From contig DHLW01000128.1 in assembly GCA_002405485.1 (NCBI GenBank), positions 4,107 through 23,342 of the forward strand: a stretch of DNA of 19,236 nt, read 5' to 3'. The translations under genes and the position numbers were made by a program. Shown here piece after piece: positions 6,945-14,839 of this stretch. Within the stretch, counting starts at the first letter, position 1, and each line of letters opens with the position of its first letter. Origin of the DNA: Phycisphaerales bacterium UBA4658. Lineage in GTDB: Bacteria > Planctomycetota > Phycisphaerae > Phycisphaerales > UBA1924. The notes beneath the pieces are model-generated. The model ran no database searches. It was not told where the DNA came from and saw nothing but the letters and a program-made list of their open reading frames with translations.

Positions 6945-9548
6945 TCACCGCTGATTGATGTCCGCCGCTTCCATCGCTCGAAGCGCGGCCACGAGCGTCG
7001 CCGAGTCTTCGGAGTTGATGATGCCGTCCCGGTTCACGTCCAGAGCGGTCCCGGTGAGCTGGGTGATGAGATCGTTGATGTCCACTACGCCGTCGCGATT
7101 GACGTCGGTGTTCGGCGGCAGGTTCAGCGGGACGGTGACAAAGCCGTACAGGATCTGCTCATCGGCAAGGTTGACCGAGCCGTCGCCGTTGAGGTCATAG
7201 AGGTTCAGCGGGGTGGTCGGTCCGGGAGCGCTGCCGGCGACGAAGCTGTTGCGAAGGGCCTGCAGATCGCGGAAGTCGACCACGCCGTCTTCTCCGAAGC
7301 GCCAGCGCGAGAACTGGCGATTGAGCAGGCGGAGGTCCTCGGCGTTGATGGTGCCGTCGTTGTTCAGGTCGTACCGGATCGTGCCGGGGGTGGTGGCTAC
7401 GGGCGTGCCGGTGAAGAGCGTGCTGAAGAGCGAGCGATCCCGGGCGTCGATGAAGCCGTCGCGGTTGATGTCGCCGACCTGGGCCGCGCCGGTGGTGTTG
7501 AGCCAGGTGCTGAGCTGGGTCAGGAATGCCGGGTTGTTGATGAACGTCGGCGCGTCGAACCAGCAGAAGTCCTCGATGCCGCGGGCCCGCATGGTGTCGA
7601 GCTGCTGGGTGATCGTGGGACGGGTCGTGTTGGTCAGATTGGCAAGACCGGCGACCACGCGCCGGCCCGGGAGCGCGCTCTGCGCGAAGCTGAGCTCGTT
7701 GGAGATCCCGGCGGTCGAGGTCTGGTAGGCCATGATGAACACCGCCTCGGTGCCCATCCGCGTGCCCCAGCTCGGCAGATCGATGCACTTGCTCACGTGC
7801 AACGCCGAGTTCCATGCGCCGAAGCTCACCGAGGAGAAGGACATCGTCGGCGCGGCCTGCTGCGTGCTCGCCCGCAACTGCACCAGTGCCTCGGTGATGT
7901 TGGCCCGATGCCAGTTGATCAGGTTCGGGTGCGCTCCCGCCGAGATCACCCCCGTCGTGCCGTTGATCGTCACGTTGCCCGTGCAGTTGGTGGCAAACGG
8001 AAGCGGATTCACCAGCGTGCCCGCGGCGTCCCGGAAGTTCGCGAGCGTCCAGGAGTCATAGCTCCAGCAGGCGTTGTTGCTGGTGTTCGCCGGAGCGTCG
8101 CCCAGCGGAAAGAAGTGGTAGTCCGCCTGAATGCCCGCGAGCCCGGGATACCGCTCGGCGAGGTTCGCGAAGTACTCGTTCAGCGCGCTGCGCACGCCCG
8201 GATTGCCGAGATTCACGAACCGCTGGTTCGCCAGATCTCCGGTGAACGTGTTCGGCGTCGTGCACGGATCGGGATTCGTCGCCTCGTTTCGGGCGACCGA
8301 GACATGCTTCACCACGAACGACGGGTTGGCGGCGAGGAATGGCGAGGGGCTTGCTCCGAAGTCCAGATATCCCGTCTCGCACCACGAATGAACCCGCACG
8401 CCGTAGCGGGCCGCGATGATGATCGCCTGGGCCAGATAGTCGGTGGATCCGAACCGAGGAGGAAAGTTCGCGCTGTTCCCGACGCCGGTGTCCCGGCCCC
8501 AGAAGAGCGTCTCGAGGTACACGTCGCGGATGCCGTTGGCCGCGAGCGTCTGGATCTGCGACTCAAAGACCGCGAAGTTCGCCAGGTTCGGATAGCCCGT
8601 GCCGATCGAGCCCGGGGGCCGCATCCACACCCCGCGGATCGGCCGATCCCAGCGATCGGTCACGGTCGACGCGGCGAGCTTGATGCCCAGGTGGTTGCTC
8701 ACGGCCCGGAACACGTTTCCCGAGTCGCTGGGCTTGTTCTGCTGGATCGAGCCGTCGGGTCTTCGAAACACGAACGAGGACGAGCCGCCTCCGTCCAGGT
8801 TGATCGCGCGCCATGCTCCTCGCTCCAGGAACAGATCCGCGACTTCCGGGAGCGTCATCCCGACTGACCATGTGGGCTGTCGCCCGTCGATGACGAGCAT
8901 GTAGAGGATCGTGCCCGTTCGATTCACGGCCACCGCTGTTCGGGGCTCGCGTGTCAGCGGCGTTACCCGAGCCGTCGCCCCGGTGTTCACCCCGTCGGTG
9001 ACCAGCATCGTCCCCGGGTCGGAGTCGGTGTTCGAAGGCCCCACGCCGGCGACCGCGTCCCAGACTCCTGAGGTCGAGCCGGGGGCGACATAGTCGATCG
9101 CGGCGACGCGGTTCTGCGTGAAGGTGATCGCCGGATCCGGGAGCGAGGTCGGCTGAAACTGTCGCGCGGGCGAGACCTCCACGCCGTCGGCGAAGGCCAG
9201 CCCGATGATGTCGGCCCGCGATCCGGAGCATGTGGAGAAGAAGTTGGCGTTGATCGCCAGATCCGCCGCGACCGAGGTGCGCCATGAGGGCACCGTCGTC
9301 AGCGTCGCGTCGCCGCAGGAGCCGGACGTGGATCCGGTCGTGACGATCTGCACCCGGGGATCGGTCAGGTCCACGGTCGCGAGCAGCCCGCGAACGGTGC
9401 CCCCGGGCGTGATCCGGACGATCTCTTCGACGACGATCGGCGTTCCAAGGCACGGGACGGCGATCGCGCAGGTGACCGCCCCGACCGCCAGGGCGATCAA
9501 TCGGCGAGCGAGCGGGAACACACCGGCGGCAACCTGGCCGTCGTTCAT
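6945..9548 (-). CDS. Exported NAGPA + GHL10-like glycosidase with dockerin-like repeats
   Basis: An 867-residue exported protein with a signal peptide (about 1-36) and three modules. Residues about 60-290 resemble NAGPA/phosphodiester glycosidase domains (NANFF 100-104, RTAVAVN 203-209, GMTLPEVADLF 230-240, NLDGGGSSS 250-258). Residues about 300-690 resemble the glycosyl hydrolase-like 10 family (RGVWMR 305-310, VHSWCE 386-391, GIQADYHFFP 472-481, MAYQ 606-609). Residues 691-867 contain six dockerin-type calcium loops of the DxNxDGxxxxxD kind (for example GDINRDGFIDARD, YDLNNDGTINAED, DVNRDGVVDINDL). It probably cleaves an extracellular or envelope glycan, with the loops giving attachment or stability. 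The substrate cannot be told. The ATG at 9548 is fixed by GGAGG 8 nt upstream and by the signal peptide; the frame runs 47 codons further upstream without meaning. Confidence 0.9.
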   Translation of the reverse strand: MNDGQVAAGVFPLARRLIALAVGAVTCAIAVPCLGTPIVVEEIVRITPGGTVRGLLATVDLTDPRVQIVTTGSTSGSCGDATLTTVPSWRTSVAADLAINANFFSTCSGSRADIIGLAFADGVEVSPARQFQPTSLPDPAITFTQNRVAAIDYVAPGSTSGVWDAVAGVGPSNTDSDPGTMLVTDGVNTGATARVTPLTREPRTAVAVNRTGTILYMLVIDGRQPTWSVGMTLPEVADLFLERGAWRAINLDGGGSSSFVFRRPDGSIQQNKPSDSGNVFRAVSNHLGIKLAASTVTDRWDRPIRGVWMRPPGSIGTGYPNLANFAVFESQIQTLAANGIRDVYLETLFWGRDTGVGNSANFPPRFGSTDYLAQAIIIAARYGVRVHSWCETGYLDFGASPSPFLAANPSFVVKHVSVARNEATNPDPCTTPNTFTGDLANQRFVNLGNPGVRSALNEYFANLAERYPGLAGIQADYHFFPLGDAPANTSNNACWSYDSWTLANFRDAAGTLVNPLPFATNCTGNVTINGTTGVISAGAHPNLINWHRANITEALVQLRASTQQAAPTMSFSSVSFGAWNSALHVSKCIDLPSWGTRMGTEAVFIMAYQTSTAGISNELSFAQSALPGRRVVAGLANLTNTTRPTITQQLDTMRARGIEDFCWFDAPTFINNPAFLTQLSTWLNTTGAAQVGDINRDGFIDARDRSLFSTLFTGTPVATTPGTIRYDLNNDGTINAEDLRLLNRQFSRWRFGEDGVVDFRDLQALRNSFVAGSAPGPTTPLNLYDLNGDGSVNLADEQILYGFVTVPLNLPPNTDVNRDGVVDINDLITQLTGTALDVNRDGIINSEDSATLVAALRAMEAADINQR

Positions 9549-9556
9549 GCGCACAA

Positions 9557-9561
9557 CCTCC
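9557..9561 (-). promoter_or_regulatory. Shine-Dalgarno sequence of the NAGPA/GHL10 gene
   Basis: GGAGG on the minus strand ends 8 nt before the ATG at 9548 and fixes the start just before the signal peptide. Confidence 0.8.
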
Positions 9562-9615
9562 GGACGGACATCGGAACGATCAGAATCTGTGGGCGATATC
9601 GGCCCACCAAGGAAG

Positions 9616-9644
9616 ATTCTAGAACATGCCCCTGTTCGTGCCAG
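9616..9644 (-). promoter_or_regulatory. Candidate promoter of the NAGPA/GHL10 gene
   Basis: On the minus strand CTGGCA (9644-9639) is followed after 17 bp by TAGAAT (9621-9616). The same -10 hexamer with the same spacing is seen before the Cys-rich dockerin gene. The predicted leader is about 60 nt and contains the GGAGG site. Confidence 0.45.
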
Positions 9645-9698
9645 CGATCTCAGATCCCGGGGCCACAGTTCGGCCCCAGAACGCGGCATTGTGGGGGT

Positions 9699-10259
9699 CT
9701 ACCAGTCGGAACGCAGCTCGGCGACGATGTCGCGGGCGAGCTTCTGGACGGCCCCGTACTGACCGAGTTCCAGGCGTTCGCCTACCGGCCTGGTGGGGAC
9801 GAAGGTGTCGCTCGCGGTGAAGTTCTTTCGGGCCACGATGGTTTTGCCAGTCCGGACGTCCTTGAACTCGAAGTCGACGGTGAGCTCCACGAGCATCTCC
9901 TGGCCGAGTCCGGTATCGCGGGCGATGGAGAGGCGGCGCATGCGGTGATCGACGATCGTGCCGAGGAGCGTGCTGTTGGCCGCCCCCTCAGGAGCGACGC
10001 GCCAGGGGGTGGATCGCTGGATCTCCTTGATGATGGCGTCGGTGAGATCGACCTCGATGCCTTCGATGTATGTTGGGTTCTTGAAGACCGGGACGGCGAC
10101 GGTCCGGATGGTGTCGTCGTGGGCCGCGGTGAAGGCGTACCCCTTGGTCGGGTCCGATGCGCAGCCGACGAGGGCGCCGAGGGTGGCGGCAGCGACCGCG
10201 CATGCAAAGAGAACGGGTCGAACGTGGGCGAGCCCGGGGATGCTCGAATCGTGGCTCAT
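9699..10259 (-). CDS. lptE: LptE-like outer-membrane lipoprotein
   Basis: A 186-residue predicted lipoprotein with signal sequence and lipobox at C33 (GALVGC). The body matches the LptE-like pattern seen in many diderms: TVAVPVFKNPTYIEGIEVDL (about 53-72), an early strand and helix DAIIKEIQRSTPWRV, then STLLGTIVDHRM and ELTVDFEFKDVRTGKTI. It ends in a helix with KLARDIVAEL. LptE plugs and matures the LptD barrel that inserts lipopolysaccharide. LptD is not in this window. The ATG overlaps the stop of the upstream BamD-like gene by 4 nt, so the two outer-membrane assembly genes are probably translated together. I see no U-tract terminator after it; a GGGGCC/GGCCCC hairpin lies at about 9659-9677. 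Confidence 0.8.
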   Translation of the reverse strand: MSHDSSIPGLAHVRPVLFACAVAAATLGALVGCASDPTKGYAFTAAHDDTIRTVAVPVFKNPTYIEGIEVDLTDAIIKEIQRSTPWRVAPEGAANSTLLGTIVDHRMRRLSIARDTGLGQEMLVELTVDFEFKDVRTGKTIVARKNFTASDTFVPTRPVGERLELGQYGAVQKLARDIVAELRSDW

Positions 10260-11458
10260 GGCGTGCTGGGCTCCGATGCGGGCGAGGGAGAAGCGGGGGT
10301 CGCCGGGGGTTCTGAGGGTGGGGTGGGGGGAGCGTCGGCGGGGCGTGTCCGCCGAGGAGTCACCGGCGGGGGACGCTCGTCGACCCGATCAGGCTCGACC
10401 CGGGCGGGGGCAGGGGGAGTCGCAGGGGCAGGGGCGGTGGCATTCGCAGGCGAGGCATCATTTGCCGAGTCGGGCTTGGACGCCTGGCCCAGCGGCCAGT
10501 TGCGCTCCTGGAGCATGGTGAGCGCCCGCTGAGCGGCGGCGGACTTGGGATGATCGCGGATCAACCGGCGCAGCATGTATCTGGCGGCGACGTCGTCGTC
10601 ACGACGCAGGTACCACTGGGCACCCTCCATGAGTTCTTCGGCGCTGGATTCGTCCAGGCGTGTGAGCAGCCCGTCATCGAGCCCGGCTTTCTGGGCCTCG
10701 GCGGGGAAGAGGGCGGCGTATCGGCGGGTGAGAATCCTGGCGTCGATGAGTGCCGAGCCGTCGTAGCGCGGGCCCTTGAATCGCCCGATCGTGGCATAGA
10801 TCCGGCGCTGCATGGCCCGCTGCAGATACTGCGACTTGGGATAGTTCTGGATGAACAGGTCGTAGGCGTCGACGGCCAGGTCGAGATTCCGCTCGCGGTA
10901 GTAATAGTCGGCGAGCTCGATGCCGGCGCGTTCGGCGAGCCGGGAGGAGGGCATGCGCTCCTGGACGCGGATGAGCAGCTCTTCGCCGATGTCCGTGGCA
11001 TCCAGCACGCGCACGCCAAGCAGCTTGCGTCGAAGTCCGGCGCAGTACCGCACGCCGATGTCCAGTTCGCGTTCCACGGCGGTGATGAAGCTCGGGGTCG
11101 CCGGGAACTCCTTGATGACCCGCTCATAGTCGTAGAGCGCCTCGTACTCGTCACCCTCGGCGGTGAGGGCGTCGGCGCGGATGAGCAGGGCCTCGGCGAG
11201 CCGAGGGTTGCGGGTGCGGTCGTTGCGCTCGATCCACTCGCTCACCGCACGCCGAGCGTCGGCGGGCCGGACCTCGGCGAGATCTTTGCGAGCCGCGGCG
11301 ATGAGGGCCTCGTCGCTCCCGGCGGCCGGTGTGCTGACGAGCACCCAGTTTCCGGACTCGTCCATGCGGTACTCGGGGCCCTGAGCGGACGCGCCGCTGG
11401 CGGCGAGGGCGAGTGCGAGGATCGGGAGCGTTCGTTGGCGGTTGGTCCGGCGCATCAT
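10256..11458 (-). CDS. BamD-like TPR protein, outer-membrane assembly
   Basis: A 400-residue exported helical-repeat protein resembling BamD/YfiO-type assembly factors: tandem TPR-like units (AEALLIRADALTAEGDEYEA, then YYRERNLDLAVDAYDLFIQ with NYPKSQYLQRA, later AARYMLRRLIRDHPKSAAA). BamD is the essential helical lipoprotein of the BAM complex. Here the signal peptide (LPILALALAASGASAQG) ends in a signal peptidase I site with no lipobox Cys, and a Pro/Ala-rich tail of about 75 residues follows the repeats. Both are unlike E. coli BamD (about 245 residues). Two adjacent ATGs (11458, 11455) are possible, as is a GTG at 11479; no Shine-Dalgarno decides. The stop overlaps the lptE-like start (4 nt). 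A general TPR role remains possible. Confidence 0.75.
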   Translation of the reverse strand: MMRRTNRQRTLPILALALAASGASAQGPEYRMDESGNWVLVSTPAAGSDEALIAAARKDLAEVRPADARRAVSEWIERNDRTRNPRLAEALLIRADALTAEGDEYEALYDYERVIKEFPATPSFITAVERELDIGVRYCAGLRRKLLGVRVLDATDIGEELLIRVQERMPSSRLAERAGIELADYYYRERNLDLAVDAYDLFIQNYPKSQYLQRAMQRRIYATIGRFKGPRYDGSALIDARILTRRYAALFPAEAQKAGLDDGLLTRLDESSAEELMEGAQWYLRRDDDVAARYMLRRLIRDHPKSAAAQRALTMLQERNWPLGQASKPDSANDASPANATAPAPATPPAPARVEPDRVDERPPPVTPRRTRPADAPPTPPSEPPATPASPSPASEPSTP

Positions 11459-11560
11459 GCAGGGATCAGGGTACCGCACTCTGCGTCGTTTCGCTTGGCG
11501 CTCCCGCGACTGCCGACCCGGATCGGGATTGGAGAGAACTCACCACGCACGGGCTCGCTC

Positions 11561-11571
11561 TATTGTCCGGC
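11561..11571 (+). promoter_or_regulatory. Candidate leaderless -10 element of the ROK gene
   Basis: TATTGT (11561-11566) ends 5 nt before the ATG at 11572, and no Shine-Dalgarno is present. The -35 region is weak. The element lies in the 113-bp interval divergent from the BamD-like gene. Confidence 0.4.
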
Positions 11572-12456
11572 ATGGTGCTCGGAATCGACATCGGCGGGAC
11601 GTCGACGAAGGTCGCGGTGCTGGACGAACGCGGCGAGCGGGTGCTGGCCGCTCGCAGTCTGGTCTATCACCGGCCGAACCAGCCGGCACTCGTTGAATCG
11701 CTGCGGCGCACGCTTGCGGACATTCCGGGAGAGGTGCGGCCGAAGATCGGGTGCGTGGGTGTGTGCGCCCCAGGGCTGGCCGATGCGGAGGGGCGGATCA
11801 TCCGGGCCGTGAACGTGCCGGGGATCGAAGGGCTCACGGTGCGGGAACTCGTGGACCAGGCCGGGAGTGGGCTGCTGAGCCCGGGGGGGCGGGTGAGCTC
11901 ATGGACCGACGCGCACGCCGCGGCCCACGACTTTGCGGTCACGCACAGAGTCGAAGGCCGGCTGCTGGCGTTGAGCATGGGCACCGGGATCGGGGCGGCG
12001 GTGCTGGACGGGCCGGACCATCGTCCCCTGATCGTGTCCGGGCGCGGGCCGGGACACCTTGGACAGGTGGATGTGTCGCTTGCGGATCTCGAGCCGAATG
12101 TGCCAACAGGACCCGACGGTGGGCGTGGGTCGGCGGAGGCATATCTGGGCGTGCCCGCGCTTCGGGCGCGATTCGGCGAGCGGACCGAGGAGGTGCTGGT
12201 GCGGGGCGAGCTGGACCCATCCAAGGCACCCTTGGCTGCACTGGTTCGGCTGCTGCGGATTGCACACGCTGTGTATCGGCCGCAGGTCATCGCGGTGCTG
12301 GGCGGGGTCGGGACGCGCTTGGCGCCGGTTCTGGCTCGAACCCATCAGGAGGTTTCCCGGGGTCTGACGGGGATTGCCCGAACGGATTGGACGTTGCGTG
12401 CGGGGTCCAGCGACTTCCACGCGGCGATGGGCGCGGCTCGGCTGACGAGCGGATGA
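11572..12456 (+). CDS. ROK family sugar kinase-like protein lacking the zinc motif
   Basis: A 294-residue cytosolic protein of the ROK family (glucokinase-like sugar kinases and NagC-type regulators). Visible motifs are the phosphate-binding loop LGIDIGGTSTKVAVLD (3-18), the catalytic-Asp segment SSWTDAHAAAHDF (109-121, D113), the adenosine-site loop LSMGTGIGAAVLD (134-146) and GHLGQVDV (161-168). The Cys-rich zinc motif (CxCGxxGC) that usually follows the conserved GH is absent; the only cysteines are C61 and C65. There is no N-terminal DNA-binding domain, so it is a kinase-type rather than a repressor-type ROK protein. The substrate cannot be predicted. The start is fixed by DIGGT close to the N terminus and by the -10-like TATTGT at 5 nt; the frame is open further upstream but overlaps the divergent gene. 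Confidence 0.85.
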   Translation: MVLGIDIGGTSTKVAVLDERGERVLAARSLVYHRPNQPALVESLRRTLADIPGEVRPKIGCVGVCAPGLADAEGRIIRAVNVPGIEGLTVRELVDQAGSGLLSPGGRVSSWTDAHAAAHDFAVTHRVEGRLLALSMGTGIGAAVLDGPDHRPLIVSGRGPGHLGQVDVSLADLEPNVPTGPDGGRGSAEAYLGVPALRARFGERTEEVLVRGELDPSKAPLAALVRLLRIAHAVYRPQVIAVLGGVGTRLAPVLARTHQEVSRGLTGIARTDWTLRAGSSDFHAAMGAARLTSG

Positions 12457-12553
12457 CACTGGTAGTTTCTCTGGGGAGTGCCCATCGGTCTGGGCTTGGG
12501 AAGCCGCGATGGCCCCAAAACCGATCAGAAGGGTGGAGAGAACGAAGTTTCTC

Positions 12554-12582
12554 TTGGGCAAAGGCCAAGCTCGTTATAGAAT
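12554..12582 (+). promoter_or_regulatory. Candidate promoter of the Cys-rich dockerin gene
   Basis: TTGGGC (12554-12559) and TAGAAT (12577-12582) are separated by exactly 17 bp in the 229-bp intergenic gap. The predicted leader is about 95 nt. A 13-bp direct repeat with one mismatch (12464-12476 and 12546-12558) overlaps the -35 box, which could be a regulator site. Confidence 0.45.
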
Positions 12583-12672
12583 CTCTCACAGGAAGATCGT
12601 TTCCTGCCTCATTCTGACCCCGACTTGAGGTGGCAGGTCCGGTCCCGCGGGACATCGAACACCCTGTTTCAT

Positions 12673-12676
12673 GGAG
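12673..12676 (+). promoter_or_regulatory. Shine-Dalgarno sequence of the Cys-rich dockerin gene
   Basis: GGAG ends 9 nt before the ATG at 12686. It favours this start, directly followed by the signal peptide, over the in-frame ATG at 12671. Confidence 0.65.
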
Positions 12677-12685
12677 CATTGCATC

Positions 12686-14704
12686 ATGCGCAAGACGTCT
12701 TGGCTCACGCTGGCGGCGGTCGGCTGTTGTGTCGGCACGGCCCTCGGGCAGTCGACGAACATGTACCTGTTTCGGGACATCGACCTGTTCACAAACTATG
12801 GGGCGGCGGCGCCGATGACGGCCGGGAATCCGGTGTACATCGGGAACAACCCGTCGGCGGTGGCGCTTGGGGACAACGCGCTGTTTCTGTCCGGCTGGAA
12901 CAACTCCGGCGTGGATCAGGAGCTTGGCGCGATCAAGATCTCGGGGTTGTACAACACGCTTGGGCTGAGCGGGACGAGCTTTGCGCGGTTCACGACATTC
13001 CCCGGCATCCCGGGTGGACGCGGGACGGTGGGCATGGCGTATTACCGCCGGAACACCGGCACGGGGTTCGAGTCGCGTCTGATCATCGGGTGGGACGACG
13101 GCTCGGGCTTGACGGGTGCGCTTCGGCTGTTCGACGCGGAGACGGCGATTCCGACGCAACTGGCGGTGGGCGATCCGGTGATCAACCGGTGGCCGTCGGG
13201 CCCGGCGTGGGACTTTGGTCCCAACGGACTTGGGTATGTGTACGGGACGAATCCGAATCCGCGTCCGGTGGCCGCCGCTCTGCGGTTTGGCGACAAGGTG
13301 CTGACGGGCGTGGATGACACGATGAGCCCGATTCCGGACTTCGGCACGGGCGTGTTCAGCTATCCGGTGGAGCCGCGGCTGTTGCCGGAGGGTGTGGCGA
13401 ACACGGAGTGGCGTCGGATCGACATTGACCCGCGTGACGGGACGATTCTGGCGTCGGCGAACGACTCGGTGGTGGTGGCGCTTCGGACGAGCGACGGCTC
13501 GTTCCTCGGGAAGTACGGGAATCTGAGCATCGCGAATCCCGGTCCGCTGCCCCCGGCAGGCGTGGGCTGCGCGTCGTGCCCGGAGAGCAATGGTCCGAGG
13601 CGGATCTATGGTCCGCGATATCCGCAGGCGGGCGTGATCGGTCGTTCGGTGCGTCTGCTGCACGGCTGGCCCGACGCGGGCGTGGGTGACCTGGTGGTGT
13701 GGAACGCCCGGCCGAACACGACGACGCTGAACTCGGCGTTCCGTGCGAATCGGTACAGCGACGGCGCGCCGGTGGCGGTGAACTTCCTGACGGCGTCGGG
13801 CGGAGCGCAGACGTTCCCGTCGAGCAACGGGATTCTGGACTTCGGCTGGGATGCGACGCTGGGCGTGCTGGCGATCATGGACTTCCAGGCCCGCCGCGTG
13901 TATCTGTACTCAAACACGCAGCCGGGCTCGTGCGCTCTGCCGAGCAATGCCGGGTGTGTGCTGCTGCCGGCGAACGTGTGCGCGTCGGTGGGCGGTGTTG
14001 CTGGCGCGGCGGGCTCAACGTGCCCGACGGGCGCGTGCTGCGGGACGTCGGTGGGCGTGAACGCGGGCGTGTGCACGGTGCTGACGCAGCAGGACTGCTT
14101 CTCGACGAGCACGTTCTGGTCGGTCGGGCTGACCTGCGCTCCGACGAATCCGTGCCCGCAGTCGGGCGCGTGCTGCACGATCGCGGGCGCCTGCACGGTG
14201 ACGCTGTCGACGCAGTGCACGACGTCGGGGAGCACGCACATCGCGGGCGGTGTGTGCACGCCGACGCCGTCGTGCCCGGTGACGGGCGCGTGCTGCGTGG
14301 GCTCGACGTGCACGATCGGTTTCCAGGCCAACTGCACGGGGACGTGGTTCTCGGGCGGGAGCTGCACGCCGAGCCCGTGCGCGGCTCCGACGGGCGTGTG
14401 CTGCCGCGGAACGACCTGCAACGCGACGATCACGCAGGCCAACTGCAGCGTGACGGGCACTGGCGCGGGCGCGAGCTTTGTGTCGACGGCGACGGCGTGC
14501 AACCTGACGGGCAACGTCACCTCGCCGTGCTGCTTCGCAGACTATGACAAGACCGACGGGATCGCGGTGAACGACATCTTCGCGTTCCTGAACGACTGGT
14601 TTGTGTCGAGCACGCTGACGGACATGGGCGGCGACGGCTCGGTCGCCCCGGACGTGAACGACATCTTTGACTTCCTGAACGCCTGGTTCGATGGCGGGTG
14701 CTGA
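12686..14704 (+). CDS. Secreted Cys-rich repeat protein with C-terminal GC-type dockerin
   Basis: A 672-residue exported protein. The signal peptide ends near ALGQS (about 21). Residues 25-410 form a Gly/Asn/aromatic-rich, probably all-beta domain that I cannot assign, perhaps a propeller (for example GVGDLVVWNARPN and NGILDFGWDATLGVLAIMDF). Residues about 446-606 hold four tandem Cys-rich units of the form P-x-[TS]-G-[AV]-C-C ... C-T ... C ... G-x-C-x-P-x-P-C, most likely disulfide-bonded. Residues 615-672 fit the GC-type dockerin of planctomycetes: two loops followed by VNDIFAFLNDWF and VNDIFDFLNAWF and the final Gly-Cys, which gives the type its name. The protein is likely attached to the cell surface or a surface complex through that module. 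Its ligand or enzymatic role is unknown. Confidence 0.9.
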   Translation: MRKTSWLTLAAVGCCVGTALGQSTNMYLFRDIDLFTNYGAAAPMTAGNPVYIGNNPSAVALGDNALFLSGWNNSGVDQELGAIKISGLYNTLGLSGTSFARFTTFPGIPGGRGTVGMAYYRRNTGTGFESRLIIGWDDGSGLTGALRLFDAETAIPTQLAVGDPVINRWPSGPAWDFGPNGLGYVYGTNPNPRPVAAALRFGDKVLTGVDDTMSPIPDFGTGVFSYPVEPRLLPEGVANTEWRRIDIDPRDGTILASANDSVVVALRTSDGSFLGKYGNLSIANPGPLPPAGVGCASCPESNGPRRIYGPRYPQAGVIGRSVRLLHGWPDAGVGDLVVWNARPNTTTLNSAFRANRYSDGAPVAVNFLTASGGAQTFPSSNGILDFGWDATLGVLAIMDFQARRVYLYSNTQPGSCALPSNAGCVLLPANVCASVGGVAGAAGSTCPTGACCGTSVGVNAGVCTVLTQQDCFSTSTFWSVGLTCAPTNPCPQSGACCTIAGACTVTLSTQCTTSGSTHIAGGVCTPTPSCPVTGACCVGSTCTIGFQANCTGTWFSGGSCTPSPCAAPTGVCCRGTTCNATITQANCSVTGTGAGASFVSTATACNLTGNVTSPCCFADYDKTDGIAVNDIFAFLNDWFVSSTLTDMGGDGSVAPDVNDIFDFLNAWFDGGC

Positions 14705-14749
14705 GATTGAACGCCCGGCGACGGGCGAGACAACCGGATGCACTCCACG

Positions 14750-14778
14750 GACCCCCGGCCGACTGGCCGGGGGTCTTT
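14750..14778 (+). terminator. Rho-independent terminator of the Cys-rich dockerin gene
   Basis: A perfect 11-bp stem (14750-14760 with 14765-14775, arms GACCCCCGGCC/GGCCGGGGGTC) has a 4-nt loop and is followed by TTTGCTTT. It lies 45 bp after the stop. It argues against starting the next gene at the ATG at 14738, which would place this hairpin inside the coding region. Confidence 0.82.
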
Positions 14779-14839
14779 GCTTTGGCCGGGTTGCGACGGA
14801 CGTGGAATAGGATGGCCAAAGAGCGAGGTTCACGAGCAG

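Noticed and set aside
6927..8867. A 646-codon open frame on the plus strand
   Set aside because: It is antisense to the NAGPA/GHL10 gene, rich in Arg/Val/Gly with no domain or start signal. Long antisense frames are expected at this GC content.
12627..12657. Possible leader structure or riboswitch before the Cys-rich gene
   Set aside because: The pairing is short and interrupted, and nothing matches a riboswitch class I know.
12287..13663. A 458-codon minus-strand frame
   Set aside because: It is antisense to the ROK gene end and the Cys-rich dockerin gene, with an Arg/His-rich composition typical of a shadow frame.
14738..14839. Earlier ATG start for the PD-(D/E)XK-like gene
   Set aside because: It would include the terminator hairpin of the preceding gene inside the coding region and adds residues of no recognisable character.
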